Numbered from the stretch's first letter, positions 1 to 6,736 are shown. The stretch: 9,451 bases of DNA from Gammaproteobacteria bacterium (GCA_013214885.1 JABSRS010000101.1:1-9451); one strand, 5' to 3'. The notes: generated from the sequence alone by a model not told the origin. Program-made: numbers and translations.

Positions 1-843
1 AGTCGCGTTTTCTTGCCTAAAATTGGCTGGGTTAACTTTAGAAAATCTCGGGAAATTCTAGGCAAGGCTAAAAACGTAACGGTATCTAAAAAGGGGCAAC
101 ATTGGTTTGTTTCCGTCCAAGTGGAGCAAGAAGTAGATGCGCCAAAACACGGTTCAAGTAGCATCGTTGGCGGTGATTTAGGGGTAAAGAGGTTCCTCAC
201 TTTGTCTGATAATACCGTGATAAACCCGATCGATACCGACAAGCAAACGGCTAGAATTAAAGAGCTACAACGCAAGCTAGCCAAGAAAGTTAAGTTTTCG
301 AACAACTGGAAAAAAGCAAAAGAGAAAATAACACAGCTACACAGTAAGATTTCCAATATTCGCCATGATCGATTACATAAGATCTCAACGTCATTGAGCA
401 AAAGCCACGCTATCATTGTACTTGAAGATCTGAAAATCAAAAACATGACGAAAAGCAGCAAGGGAAATACTGAAGTTCACGGAAAAATGGTCAAGCAAAA
501 ATCTGGGCTTAATCGTGTGATTTTAAATCAAGGATGGGGCATGTTTAAGGATATGCTGAAATATAAGCAAGGCTGGCGCGGTGGAGATGGGTTGTTTGTC
601 GATCCGAAATACACCTGCCAAACGTGCCCTGATTGCTCACATAAAAGCAAAGACAACCGACTAACTCAGGCGCATTTTGAGTGCGTCAGCTGTGGCTACA
701 CGAACAATGCCGATCTTGTAGGGGCATTAAATGTATTGGCGCGAGGGCATCGCGCTTTAGCCTGTGGAGAGATGAACATTAGTTCGCTTGTTGAAGCAGG
801 AACTAGTTTTGTGAGCGATCACAAAGCGCCGATTTTAAACTAA
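1..843 (+). CDS. tnpB: TnpB, RNA-guided endonuclease of an IS200/IS605 element (5' end missing)
   Basis: TnpB proteins are transposon-encoded, RNA-guided DNA nucleases related to Cas12, which cut the empty donor site so that the element is kept. The frame is open from base 1, and the first in-frame TTG at 13 is not a real start: the residues before it (SRVF) lead straight into the conserved LPKIGWV segment, so the N-terminus lies upstream. Numbering from that TTG, the split RuvC site is intact: D55 in GGDLGV, E138 in IVLEDL and D234 in NNADLVGALN. A zinc ribbon sits between the last two (C205-P-D-C208 and C224-V-S-C227). A Lys/Arg-rich helical stretch at about 78-145 fits RNA contact. The C-terminus (EAGTSFVSD) is typical of the IS609/IS1341-like group. 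I see no internal stop, so the visible part is probably functional. Subfamily is from memory of related sequences. Confidence 0.9.
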   Translation, partial: SRVFLPKIGWVNFRKSREILGKAKNVTVSKKGQHWFVSVQVEQEVDAPKHGSSSIVGGDLGVKRFLTLSDNTVINPIDTDKQTARIKELQRKLAKKVKFSNNWKKAKEKITQLHSKISNIRHDRLHKISTSLSKSHAIIVLEDLKIKNMTKSSKGNTEVHGKMVKQKSGLNRVILNQGWGMFKDMLKYKQGWRGGDGLFVDPKYTCQTCPDCSHKSKDNRLTQAHFECVSCGYTNNADLVGALNVLARGHRALACGEMNISSLVEAGTSFVSDHKAPILN

Positions 844-905
844 TCGGAATCCCCTTCCTTTCCTGAATTTGTTCAGGCGCTTAGCGAGGTAGGGGAGGAT
901 GTCAA
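1..905 (+). mobile_element. Right part of an IS200/IS605-family element
   Basis: The segment holds a TnpB-type gene whose start lies outside the window, followed by a structured right end. The right end contains an outer imperfect stem (850-859 with 887-896) and an inner hairpin (862-867 with 872-877). It finishes with GGATGTCAA, and the TCAA at 902-905 matches the tetranucleotide at which IS608-type elements are cut on the right. I infer the element boundary at 905/906 from that motif alone. No TnpA gene is visible, but the left end is outside the window. There are no terminal inverted repeats or target duplication, as expected for this single-strand transposing family. Confidence 0.7.
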
Positions 906-921
906 AGCCATTAAATTAAAG
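844..921 (+). ncRNA. Putative omega (reRNA) 3' scaffold plus 16-nt guide
   Basis: In IS200/IS605 elements the TnpB guide RNA overlaps the end of tnpB, runs through the right-end hairpins and uses the flanking host DNA as guide. Here the scaffold shows an outer stem of 9 pairs with one T-T mismatch (850-859 with 887-896) and an inner 6-bp stem CCTGAA/TTCAGG with loop TTTG (862-877). The conserved-looking tail GGATGTCAA ends at 905. The following 16 bases (906-921) would be the guide; 16 nt is the length known for ISDra2 TnpB. The 5' end of the RNA, probably inside tnpB, cannot be placed from sequence. Expression is inferred, not shown. Confidence 0.6.
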
Positions 922-938
922 TTGTACCTGAGCCCAGT

Positions 939-2879
939 TTATACCTGGCGGTTGGCACCAACGACCATCATTTCACATTTAACACAGTCAAATACTAGCT
1001 TGAGGGTGTCATTGCCAACTTCTAAGATCATTGGGTCGGCCTTAATTCCTGGGACTTCTTTCGGACACAGGTTAAAGTTAAAGCGTAAGCAATGCTTAGT
1101 TACCATCAACGGGGCATCATCAACTATTTTGTTAAGCTCGTAGGCATCTTCAATATGGATCACGCCATGTTGCTGGTAAAACTCTTTGGCTTTGTCATTG
1201 GCGACATTATCAAGAAAGTTTAAGCTCTGCTTTGGGTAAACTGCGCTATCGTTGCGTTCCCACGGAGTCGGTCGCTGATAACCGTCAATACGTGCCTGAT
1301 CGAGAGCGGCAATGGCATCACGACGTAAGCCATTTAGTACCGATGCTGGTAAGAAGAACGATTCGACACCATTGGTCGTGAGCGTATTTAATGAATAATC
1401 GGTGTTGCCTAATTTAGCCAGTTGCTTGTTGAGGGTTTTTAGGGCTTTTTCGCTGTCTTGCGCTGGGGCTTTTTCAACGTCAAGTACGGTCGTTGCGCTA
1501 TGGCCATAATGATCACTAATGGTTAGCTCAAATCCGCTATCGGTATGGTTAATGGCCATGTCGACTTGGAGTTCACGTTTTGATGACTCTTTACCTAACA
1601 CCGTTTCGAACGCTTGGTCGTGATTACGAAATAGCTCCATTCCGACTTTTAGGCTGCTTGGTATTTTCAGCACATAGAGGGTGTTACCGTCGGCGCGGTT
1701 AACCCGTAAGCCCATGGTTTTGTCATCTGACATCACCGCATTTTGCTTAGCGGTAAAATAGCCTAAACCATCGCCGTTATTAAAGGTTTGTGATGATTCA
1801 ACCACCAAGTGATCTTTGCCGAGCTTAATTACCTTACCAACCGATACACCAAGATATTTTGGGGTGCGGAAATCACTGACACCATCGGTGCGTTCATTAA
1901 CAAAATAGTCGGTGCTACCACGATTAAAGCTTTTTTCAGGATCGGGTTCGAAACTGTGAATACATTTACCATGTGATGCGCTGATCAATTCAGGGCGACG
2001 CGCTAGTATCGCATCAAGCTGTTGGCGGTAATGGGCGGTGACATTTTTAACATAGCTTAAATCTTTTAGTCGCCCTTCAATCTTAAACGAGCGTATTCCA
2101 GCATCAATCAAGGCATCAAGATTGGCGGTTTGGTTATTATCTTTGAGCGATAATAAATGTTCGTTTTCAACAATAACTTCACCCTGACGAGTGGTTAAGT
2201 TACAAGGTAAACGACACATTTGCGAACATTCGCCACGGTTAGCACTACGTCCTGAATAGGCATGACTTAAGTTACATAGGCCGCTGTAGCTGACACAAAG
2301 GGCGCCGTGAATAAAGAACTCTAATTGCATTTTTGTGCTTTTAGCGACTTCACGAATTTGTGGCAAGCTTAACTCGCGCGCTAATACCACTTGGGTAAAG
2401 CCAACTTGTTCTAAAAAGGCAGTTTTTTCAGGGGTTCTATTATCCATCTGAGTACTAGCATGCATCGCAATCGGTGGTAAATTTAGTTGTAATACGCCCA
2501 TGTCTTGAATGATCAGGGCATCGGCACCCGCTTCATAAATTTGCCAGATCATCTTTTCGGCATCTTTTAGCTCATCATTAGTCATGGTGGTATTGATCGT
2601 GACAAACACCTCGGCATGATATTGATGGGCAAAGGTACAAAGCTTAGCAATGTCTTCGATACTGTTACTTGCTGCTGTGCGAGCACCAAAAGCAGGACCG
2701 CCAATATAAACAGCATCGGCGCCATGAAGAATCGCCTCTTTACCGTATTCCAAATTTTTGGCAGGGGCCAATAGCTCAATTTTATTTGAAACAACACTAA
2801 TGGGTGCTAATGAATTAGCATCTGAGGTCACTTCAGTGGCTAGATCGGCTTTTGGATCAAATATTTGTGGCTGACTCAT
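939..2879 (-). CDS. rlhA: RlhA, 23S rRNA 5-hydroxycytidine C2501 synthase (peptidase U32 family)
   Basis: RlhA (YdcP) hydroxylates C2501 of 23S rRNA near the peptidyl transferase centre, in a reaction that in E. coli depends on prephenate and iron. The 646-residue product follows E. coli RlhA closely as I recall it: HGADAVYIGGPAFGAR (52-67), HASTQMD (140-146), LARELSL (166-172), the U32 signature region HGALCVSYSGLC (191-202), GRSANRGECSQMC (210-222) and SFKIEGRLKD. Cysteines 195, 202, 218 and 222 are candidate cluster ligands. A C-terminal set, C597-x7-C605 and C632-x2-C635, resembles a second metal site and is also present in E. coli. About 32 residues precede the family core (KIELLAPAKN, 33-42), where E. 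coli has only a few. The C-terminus ends soon after FDCVKCEM and is some 20-30 residues shorter than in E. coli. The ribosome binding site is weak (GAG about 10 bases upstream). It converges with tnpB and diverges from fetB. Confidence 0.92.
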   Translation of the reverse strand: MSQPQIFDPKADLATEVTSDANSLAPISVVSNKIELLAPAKNLEYGKEAILHGADAVYIGGPAFGARTAASNSIEDIAKLCTFAHQYHAEVFVTINTTMTNDELKDAEKMIWQIYEAGADALIIQDMGVLQLNLPPIAMHASTQMDNRTPEKTAFLEQVGFTQVVLARELSLPQIREVAKSTKMQLEFFIHGALCVSYSGLCNLSHAYSGRSANRGECSQMCRLPCNLTTRQGEVIVENEHLLSLKDNNQTANLDALIDAGIRSFKIEGRLKDLSYVKNVTAHYRQQLDAILARRPELISASHGKCIHSFEPDPEKSFNRGSTDYFVNERTDGVSDFRTPKYLGVSVGKVIKLGKDHLVVESSQTFNNGDGLGYFTAKQNAVMSDDKTMGLRVNRADGNTLYVLKIPSSLKVGMELFRNHDQAFETVLGKESSKRELQVDMAINHTDSGFELTISDHYGHSATTVLDVEKAPAQDSEKALKTLNKQLAKLGNTDYSLNTLTTNGVESFFLPASVLNGLRRDAIAALDQARIDGYQRPTPWERNDSAVYPKQSLNFLDNVANDKAKEFYQQHGVIHIEDAYELNKIVDDAPLMVTKHCLRFNFNLCPKEVPGIKADPMILEVGNDTLKLVFDCVKCEMMVVGANRQV

Positions 2880-2894
2880 GTTTTTGCTCGGCTC

Positions 2895-2976
2895 TTAGTA
2901 CGCTAGTACGAAATAAAGGTATTAGTACGCTAGTACGTAAATAAAGGTGTTAGTACAAAATGACGGTACGTAAATA
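2895..2976. repeat. Tandem repeat, about 27-28 bp units, upstream of rlhA
   Basis: Unit 1 (2895-2921) and unit 2 (2922-2949) are almost identical; each begins TTAGTACGCTAGTACG and ends in AAATAAAGGT plus one base, and they differ by one inserted T and the last base. A third, degraded unit starts TTAGTAC at 2950 and picks up GTACGTAAATA at 2966-2976. The core AGTACG occurs at 2897, 2905, 2924 and 2932, with AGTACA at 2952 and GGTACG at 2965, all in one orientation. The block lies between the proposed rlhA promoter and its start codon, so it would be part of the rlhA leader. It could be an operator array, an RNA element (GTAC-TAGC-GTAC can fold as a short hairpin on the rlhA RNA) or a neutral duplication. 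Confidence 0.8.
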
Positions 2977-2980
2977 CTTG

Positions 2981-2993
2981 GGCGGGGATTATA
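2981..2993 (-). promoter_or_regulatory. Possible rlhA promoter (-10 TATAAT)
   Basis: On the minus strand a perfect TATAAT (2988-2993) is followed by a very GC-rich stretch, CCCCGCCC, up to the expected transcription start near 2981. No good -35 is present 16-18 bases upstream. The leader would be about 100 nt long and contain the tandem repeat. A GC-rich discriminator is known to make promoters sensitive to ppGpp, which would suit an rRNA-modification gene, but that is inference. Confidence 0.4.
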
Positions 2994-3000
2994 TACTCAT

Positions 3001-3029
3001 TTGATGATAAACAGCAGCATCGATAGCAT
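3001..3029 (+). promoter_or_regulatory. Possible distal fetB promoter
   Basis: TTGATG (3001-3006, four of six consensus -35 bases) and TAGCAT (3024-3029, four of six consensus -10 bases) are separated by an ideal 17 bases. It would give a leader of roughly 80 nt for the fetB-like gene. It competes with the extended -10 candidate at 3088-3096; sequence alone does not decide between them. Confidence 0.25.
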
Positions 3030-3087
3030 TAAAGCACGTAATTTGTGACTGGTATTGGCTAAATTTCGAACGGTAAAATAACAGGGA

Positions 3088-3096
3088 TGTGATAAT
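3088..3096 (+). promoter_or_regulatory. Possible proximal fetB promoter (extended -10)
   Basis: TGT-GATAAT is an extended -10 (TGn motif plus five of six hexamer matches). There is no clear -35, which extended -10 promoters can do without. Transcription would start near 3103, giving a leader of only about 15 nt to the ATG at 3118. The bases just downstream form a 6-bp inverted repeat, ATCTCT (3095-3100) and AGAGAT (3108-3113), that covers the Shine-Dalgarno sequence. Confidence 0.35.
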
Positions 3097-3117
3097 CTCT
3101 TTTAATTAGAGATGATT

Positions 3118-3918
3118 ATGGGTTATGCAGTGCAAGAGACGATAAATATTGGCTGGTGGCAGTTGGCAAGTTTTATGCTGATTTTGGTGGTGCCGTTAAT
3201 CATTAACTGGCGCTTTGAGCTAAAATTGGCATCGACCGCTGGCATCGCGGTGACTCGAATGGTCGTTCAGCTGGTGCTAGTTGGGCTGTATTTAGAATAT
3301 TTATTTAAGCTCAATAATGTCTACGTCAATGTCTTGTGGCTGTTGTGCATGCTGTTTATCGGCACCAGCGCAATTATCACTAGTGCTAAATTACCGCGTA
3401 AATTGCTCTATGTGCCAGTGCTTATTGGTTTACTTGCTGGACTAGCACCTTTGCTGGCCGTTTTGCTGCTGGCGTTATTACAACCTAGCCCTATTTACTC
3501 TGCCCAGTATTTGATCCCGCTGGCAGGGATGTTATTGGGGAATAGTCTAAGTGGCAATATTGTGGCATTGCAGCGGCTGTTTGGTGCTTTTAGAGACCAA
3601 CAGGATCAATATGAAGGTGCGCTGGCCTTAGGCGCAACTCCGCACCAAGCCTGTTTTAGTTTTGTGCAGCAAGCGCTACGGCAATCGCTGGCACCTGTAT
3701 TGGCCTCAATGGCAACTACGGGACTAGTTACCTTGCCAGGCATGATGACGGGGCAAATATTGGGTGGCGTCGATCCGATGTTAGCGATTAAATATCAGTT
3801 GGTTATTCTGGTCGCCATTTTCGTGATGCTCAACGTGTCTATTGCGGTGACCTTAGCGTTAGCAAGCCGTTTTACCTTGACTGATTCAGGCCGCGTTCTA
3901 GCAAAAATAGCGCACTAA
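3118..3918 (+). CDS. fetB: FetB-like ABC transporter permease (UPF0014/YbbM family)
   Basis: FetB is the inner-membrane half of the FetAB transporter, linked in E. coli to iron export and resistance to oxidative stress; FetA is its ATPase. The protein is almost entirely hydrophobic. I see about seven membrane segments (numbering from the upstream ATG at 3112): roughly 17-33, 43-64, 73-91, 98-121, 132-150, 194-215 and 228-251. Family hallmarks are GALALGATPHQA (169-180), which would be the cytoplasmic loop touching the ATPase, and GLVTLPGMMTGQILGGVDP (204-222) followed by AIKYQ, close to E. coli FetB as recalled. I chose ATG 3118 because AGAG at 3108-3111 lies 6 bases before it but directly abuts ATG 3112. 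No fetA gene is adjacent: rlhA lies upstream on the other strand and mpl downstream. The ATPase must be elsewhere, or the protein works differently. Substrate is by family inference only. Confidence 0.8.
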   Translation: MGYAVQETINIGWWQLASFMLILVVPLIINWRFELKLASTAGIAVTRMVVQLVLVGLYLEYLFKLNNVYVNVLWLLCMLFIGTSAIITSAKLPRKLLYVPVLIGLLAGLAPLLAVLLLALLQPSPIYSAQYLIPLAGMLLGNSLSGNIVALQRLFGAFRDQQDQYEGALALGATPHQACFSFVQQALRQSLAPVLASMATTGLVTLPGMMTGQILGGVDPMLAIKYQLVILVAIFVMLNVSIAVTLALASRFTLTDSGRVLAKIAH

Positions 3919-3941
3919 TGATGTGTGTTAACAATAACTTT

Positions 3942-3950
3942 TGCTATGAT
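3942..3950 (+). promoter_or_regulatory. Possible mpl promoter (extended -10)
   Basis: TGC-TATGAT is an extended -10, with five of six hexamer bases, inside the 65-base gap between fetB and mpl. A TTAACA at 3928-3933 is too close (11 bases) to act as its -35. The start would fall near 3957, about 27 nt ahead of the mpl ATG. I see no terminator after fetB, so read-through from fetB is also possible. Confidence 0.4.
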
Positions 3951-3983
3951 GAACGGGTTAATCACTTCAACACAGAATTTTAA

Positions 3984-5372
3984 ATGAAACATATTCATAT
4001 ATTAGGTATTTGCGGCACCTTTATGGGTGGTATTGCTATTTTAGCCAGGGAACTGGGTTTTCGGGTCACGGGCAGTGATGCTAACGTGTATCCACCAATG
4101 AGCACTCAGTTAGAGCAAAGTGGTATTGAGCTAGTTGAGGGTTACGATCCTAGTCAACTCGATCCTGCTCCTGATTTAGTGGTGGTGGGCAATGCAATGA
4201 GCCGTGGTAATGAATGTGTTGAATACATGCTTAATCGCAACATTCCATATACCTCAGGACCACAATGGTTGCTCGAGAATTTACTCAAAGATCGTTGGGT
4301 TATTGCGCTTTCCGGTACCCATGGTAAAACGACCACTGCTAGTATGGTGGCATGGATCTTAGATCAAACGGGTCAGCAGCCAGGGTTCTTAATTGGCGGC
4401 GTACCGCAATGTCTTGGCGTGTCAGCGCGTTTAGGCGAAGCACCGTTTTTTGTGATTGAAGCCGATGAATACGACACCGCATTTTTCGATAAACGCTCTA
4501 AGTTTGTCCATTATCGTCCTCGGACGTTAGTGATTAATAATCTTGAGTTTGACCATGCCGACATTTTCCCTGATTTAGCCGCGATTCAACGCCAATTTCA
4601 TCATTTAATTCGGATGGTGCCAGCCAATGGTTTAATCATTAGTGAGCAAGGCGATAAAGCCGTTACTGAAGTCTTAGAGCAAGGATGTTGGAGCGAGCAG
4701 CAATTTTTACAAAGTAAAAATCCTGACGCCAATAGCCAGTGGTCGTCGACCTTAATTAAAGCCGATGGCTCAGAGTTTGAAGTCTATCTTAAGGGCGAAT
4801 TACAAGGTGTGGTTAAGTGGACCCAAATAGGCCGTCATAATGTCCATAATGGCTTAATGGCTATTGCGGCGGCGCGTCATGTTGGGATCTTGCCTCAAGA
4901 TGCTATAAAGACCTTAACCACGTTTGAAAATGCCAAACGGCGCCTTGAGTTAAAAGGCCAGGTTAATGAGGTAGTTGTGTATGATGATTTTGCCCATCAC
5001 CCAACCGCTATTCATACTACGATCGAAGGCTTACGGGCCAAGGTCGGACAGCAACGGATTTTGGCGATATTAGAGCCGCGCTCAAATACGATGAAGCAAG
5101 GGGTTCATCAAGATACCCTGTTTAATTCAATGAGTGAGGCCGATGCTATTTTCTTATACCAACCAGATGATATTGGTTGGGATATGCATCGTGCGGTTGA
5201 TGGTACTGATCTGCCTGTAGTCATTGAGAAAAACATCGAACTATTAATCAACAGCATTATCGAACAGGCACAATCTGGCGATCAGTTATTGGTGATGAGT
5301 AACGGCGGCTTTGGTGGTATTCATCAGAAACTGCTCGACGCCCTTCAAGTTAAGTTTAAGGATTGCAAATGA
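3984..5372 (+). CDS. mpl: Mpl, UDP-N-acetylmuramate:L-alanyl-gamma-D-glutamyl-meso-diaminopimelate ligase
   Basis: Mpl joins the tripeptide recovered from old peptidoglycan to UDP-MurNAc with ATP, in the cytoplasm, so that cell-wall material is reused. The 462 residues match the usual length (E. coli 457). The Mur-ligase layout is complete: an N-terminal Rossmann-like domain starting [14 protein letters not shown] (4-18) with [12 protein letters not shown] (29-40); the ATP-binding loop SGTHGKTTT (110-118); [19 protein letters not shown] (159-177); [11 protein letters not shown] (185-195); and the C-terminal domain with [11 protein letters not shown] (333-343) and EPRSNTMK (364-371). The last two are diagnostic for Mpl over MurC. 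The protein ends with the typical [14 protein letters not shown]. The start codon has no strong Shine-Dalgarno. Its stop overlaps the ubiX start (ATGA), so the two genes are probably co-transcribed and translationally coupled. Confidence 0.97.
   Translation: MKHIHILGICGTFMGGIAILARELGFRVTGSDANVYPPMSTQLEQSGIELVEGYDPSQLDPAPDLVVVGNAMSRGNECVEYMLNRNIPYTSGPQWLLENLLKDRWVIALSGTHGKTTTASMVAWILDQTGQQPGFLIGGVPQCLGVSARLGEAPFFVIEADEYDTAFFDKRSKFVHYRPRTLVINNLEFDHADIFPDLAAIQRQFHHLIRMVPANGLIISEQGDKAVTEVLEQGCWSEQQFLQSKNPDANSQWSSTLIKADGSEFEVYLKGELQGVVKWTQIGRHNVHNGLMAIAAARHVGILPQDAIKTLTTFENAKRRLELKGQVNEVVVYDDFAHHPTAIHTTIEGLRAKVGQQRILAILEPRSNTMKQGVHQDTLFNSMSEADAIFLYQPDDIGWDMHRAVDGTDLPVVIEKNIELLINSIIEQAQSGDQLLVMSNGGFGGIHQKLLDALQVKFKDCK
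5358..5362 (+). promoter_or_regulatory. Shine-Dalgarno that fixes the ubiX start
   Basis: AAGGA lies 6 bases before ATG 5369, inside the end of mpl. It supports ATG 5369 over the in-frame TTG at 5363, which would leave no spacer at all. Confidence 0.7.
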
Positions 5373-5986
5373 GTGATAATACCTTTGATCAATCAGTAAC
5401 ATTAGCAATGACTGGGGCTTCTGGCGCACCTTATGGTTTACGTTTACTGCAACAGCTGGTGGCTGCGAATTGTCAGGTCGTGTTGTTATTATCCGATGCT
5501 GCCAAAATAGTATTGGCAACGGAAGTTGATATTCAATTGCCTGATAGCCTCGAAGATACCCAAGCATTTTTAATTAAGCGCTTTAACGCCAAAACTGATC
5601 AAATCAAGCTGCACAGCAAGTATGACTGGTTTTCAACCCCAGCGTCGGGTTCATCTTCACCTAAGAAAATGGTCATTTGTCCTTGTTCAATGGGTACGCT
5701 GTCATCGATTCGTCATGGTGCGAGCAATAACCTCATTGAACGTGCGGCTGATGTTATTTTAAAAGAACGTGGCCAGTTAATTATTGCTTGGCGTGAAAGT
5801 CCATTGTCGACCATTCATCTCGAAAACATGCTTGGACTGTCTAAAATGGGGGTAACCATGATGCCACTAGCCCCTGGTTTCTACCATAAGCCTACTGAAA
5901 TCAATGAGCTAATTGATTTTATGGTGGCGCGAGTGCTGGATCATTTACAAATCAAGCAAACATTAGTACTACCATGGATGCAATAA
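5369..5986 (+). CDS. ubiX: UbiX, flavin prenyltransferase
   Basis: UbiX attaches a dimethylallyl group to FMN, making the prenylated flavin needed by the decarboxylase UbiD in ubiquinone biosynthesis. The 205-residue product (E. coli 189) carries the family motifs: the flavin/phosphate loop [13 protein letters not shown] (15-27), [11 protein letters not shown] (104-114), [11 protein letters not shown] (124-134), WRESPLS (141-147) and PGFYHKP (169-175). The extra length lies mainly in a lengthened middle section (about 60-100) and a short C-terminal tail. The gene starts within the mpl stop (ATGA overlap) and has a good ribosome binding site, so it is the second gene of an mpl-ubiX operon. No ubiD is in the window. 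No terminator is visible between it and hpt. Confidence 0.95.
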   Translation: MSDNTFDQSVTLAMTGASGAPYGLRLLQQLVAANCQVVLLLSDAAKIVLATEVDIQLPDSLEDTQAFLIKRFNAKTDQIKLHSKYDWFSTPASGSSSPKKMVICPCSMGTLSSIRHGASNNLIERAADVILKERGQLIIAWRESPLSTIHLENMLGLSKMGVTMMPLAPGFYHKPTEINELIDFMVARVLDHLQIKQTLVLPWMQ

Positions 5987-5991
5987 TTCAG

Positions 5992-6007
5992 TGTGATGTC
6001 GATCACG
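5992..6007 (+). promoter_or_regulatory. Near-perfect CRP (cAMP receptor protein) site upstream of hpt
   Basis: TGTGATGTCGATCACG matches the CRP consensus TGTGA-N6-TCACA at nine of ten defined bases. It lies 5 bases past the ubiX stop. A weak -10, CATATT (6028-6033), would place a start near 6041, so the site centre (5999.5) would sit about 41.5 bases upstream, the standard class II activator position. The match is seen; regulation is inferred. Confidence 0.65.
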
Positions 6008-6040
6008 GAACTGGCGGTATCAAATAGCATATTGGTTAGT

Positions 6041-6081
6041 TAGCAACTAGGATCGCAACAAAATTTTTATCCATGTTGCTA
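6041..6081 (+). promoter_or_regulatory. Imperfect hairpin in the hpt leader
   Basis: TAGCAAC (6041-6047) pairs perfectly with GTTGCTA (6075-6081). After a 2x2 internal loop, GGAT (6050-6053) pairs with ATCC (6069-6072), leaving a 15-base loop. The structure ends 6 bases before the Shine-Dalgarno AGG at 6088-6090, and it buries the alternative ATG at 6073. It is not a terminator, as no T-run follows. Its role, perhaps mRNA stability or translation control, is unknown. Confidence 0.4.
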
Positions 6082-6096
6082 CCTAATAGGTTCGTT

Positions 6097-6627
6097 ATGA
6101 AACATACCACTGAAGTTATGATCTCACAGCAAGAAATTGCAGCCAAAGTTGCTGAACTAGGCAAGATTATCCAAACCCACTATCAAGACTCTGAAAACCT
6201 ATTAATGGTCGCTTTACTGCGCGGTTCAGTGGTGTTTATGGCTGATTTGTGTCGCGCCATCGATTTAGAGATGTCATTAGATTTTATGACGGTATCAAGT
6301 TATGGCTCGAGCATGGAAAGTACCCGCGATGTTAAAATCTTAAAAGATTTATCGGAAGACATTAAAGGTCGCGACGTGATTATTGTTGAAGACATTATTG
6401 ATACGGGCAACACCTTATCGAAAATTGTTGAGATTTTAACCTTACGTGAGCCTAAATCACTGACCCTGTGTACCTTACTCGATAAGCCATCACGTCGTGA
6501 AGTTAAAGTAGACGTTGATTGGATCGGTTTTAGCATTCCTGATGAATTCGTTGTCGGTTATGGGATTGATTACGCCCAGAAATATCGTAACCTGCCATAT
6601 ATCGCTAAAGTTATCCCGCTGGACTAA
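6097..6627 (+). CDS. hpt: Hypoxanthine phosphoribosyltransferase
   Basis: Hpt converts hypoxanthine (and less well guanine) with PRPP to the nucleotide, a cytoplasmic purine-salvage step. The 176-residue product is close to E. coli Hpt as recalled and of typical length. Visible motifs are LLRGS (40-44), the flexible-loop SSYGSSM (67-73) with [10 protein letters not shown] (76-85), the PRPP-binding signature [14 protein letters not shown] (94-107), LLDKPSRR (127-134) and the base-binding C-terminal run [21 protein letters not shown] (149-169). I chose ATG 6097 because the family begins MKHT-EVMI and AGG (6088-6090) lies 6 bases upstream. The ATG at 6073 would add eight unrelated residues from inside a leader hairpin. 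A CRP site lies upstream and a strong terminator downstream, so hpt can be expressed on its own. Confidence 0.97.
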   Translation: MKHTTEVMISQQEIAAKVAELGKIIQTHYQDSENLLMVALLRGSVVFMADLCRAIDLEMSLDFMTVSSYGSSMESTRDVKILKDLSEDIKGRDVIIVEDIIDTGNTLSKIVEILTLREPKSLTLCTLLDKPSRREVKVDVDWIGFSIPDEFVVGYGIDYAQKYRNLPYIAKVIPLD

Positions 6628-6649
6628 CTTTACTGATCCTAGCTTATTG

Positions 6650-6684
6650 AAAACGCCTAACGCTCGCTGCCTTAGGCGTTTTTT
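6650..6684 (+). terminator. Rho-independent terminator after hpt
   Basis: A perfect 11-bp stem, AAAACGCCTAA (6650-6660) with TTAGGCGTTTT (6672-6682), encloses an 11-base loop and runs into six T residues (6679-6684). It lies 22 bases past the hpt stop. The A-rich left arm means it may also work, more weakly, on the other strand. It marks the boundary between the housekeeping block and the SDR module. Confidence 0.93.
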
Positions 6685-6736
6685 GTTATTGCCCCACTAT
6701 TCACTAGACACCGCAGCACCGATCATAGATATCTTT

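Noticed and set aside
844..905. Bidirectional terminator between tnpB and rlhA
   Set aside because: The hairpins are not followed by a T-run on either strand; they fit the transposon right end instead.
2582..2797. Small minus-strand ORF inside rlhA, and similar overlapping frames at 922-1143, 4154-4336, 5286-5567, 6300-6536, 6515-6769, 6786-7016, 7410-7610 and 7552-7758
   Set aside because: Each lies wholly or mostly within a well-supported gene in another frame and shows no recognisable family pattern or ribosome binding site.
2895..2940. TrpR operator in the rlhA upstream repeats
   Set aside because: CTAGTACG equals a TrpR half-site, but TrpR sites need two inverted halves (GTACT-N8-AGTAC). 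All copies here have the same orientation and no GTACT occurs on the plus strand.
3044..3059. CRP site upstream of fetB
   Set aside because: TGTGA is present, but the right half (TTGGC) matches only one base of TCACA.
3091..3113. Fur box at fetB
   Set aside because: GATAAT is present once, but no second or inverted hexamer follows in the Fur arrangement; it is better read as a -10.
5363..5368. TTG start for ubiX
   Set aside because: It directly follows the AAGGA, leaving no spacer, while ATG 5369 has an ideal 6-base spacer and the usual ATGA overlap.
6073..6096. Upstream ATG start for hpt
   Set aside because: It adds eight residues not seen in the family, has no ribosome binding site and lies in a leader stem.
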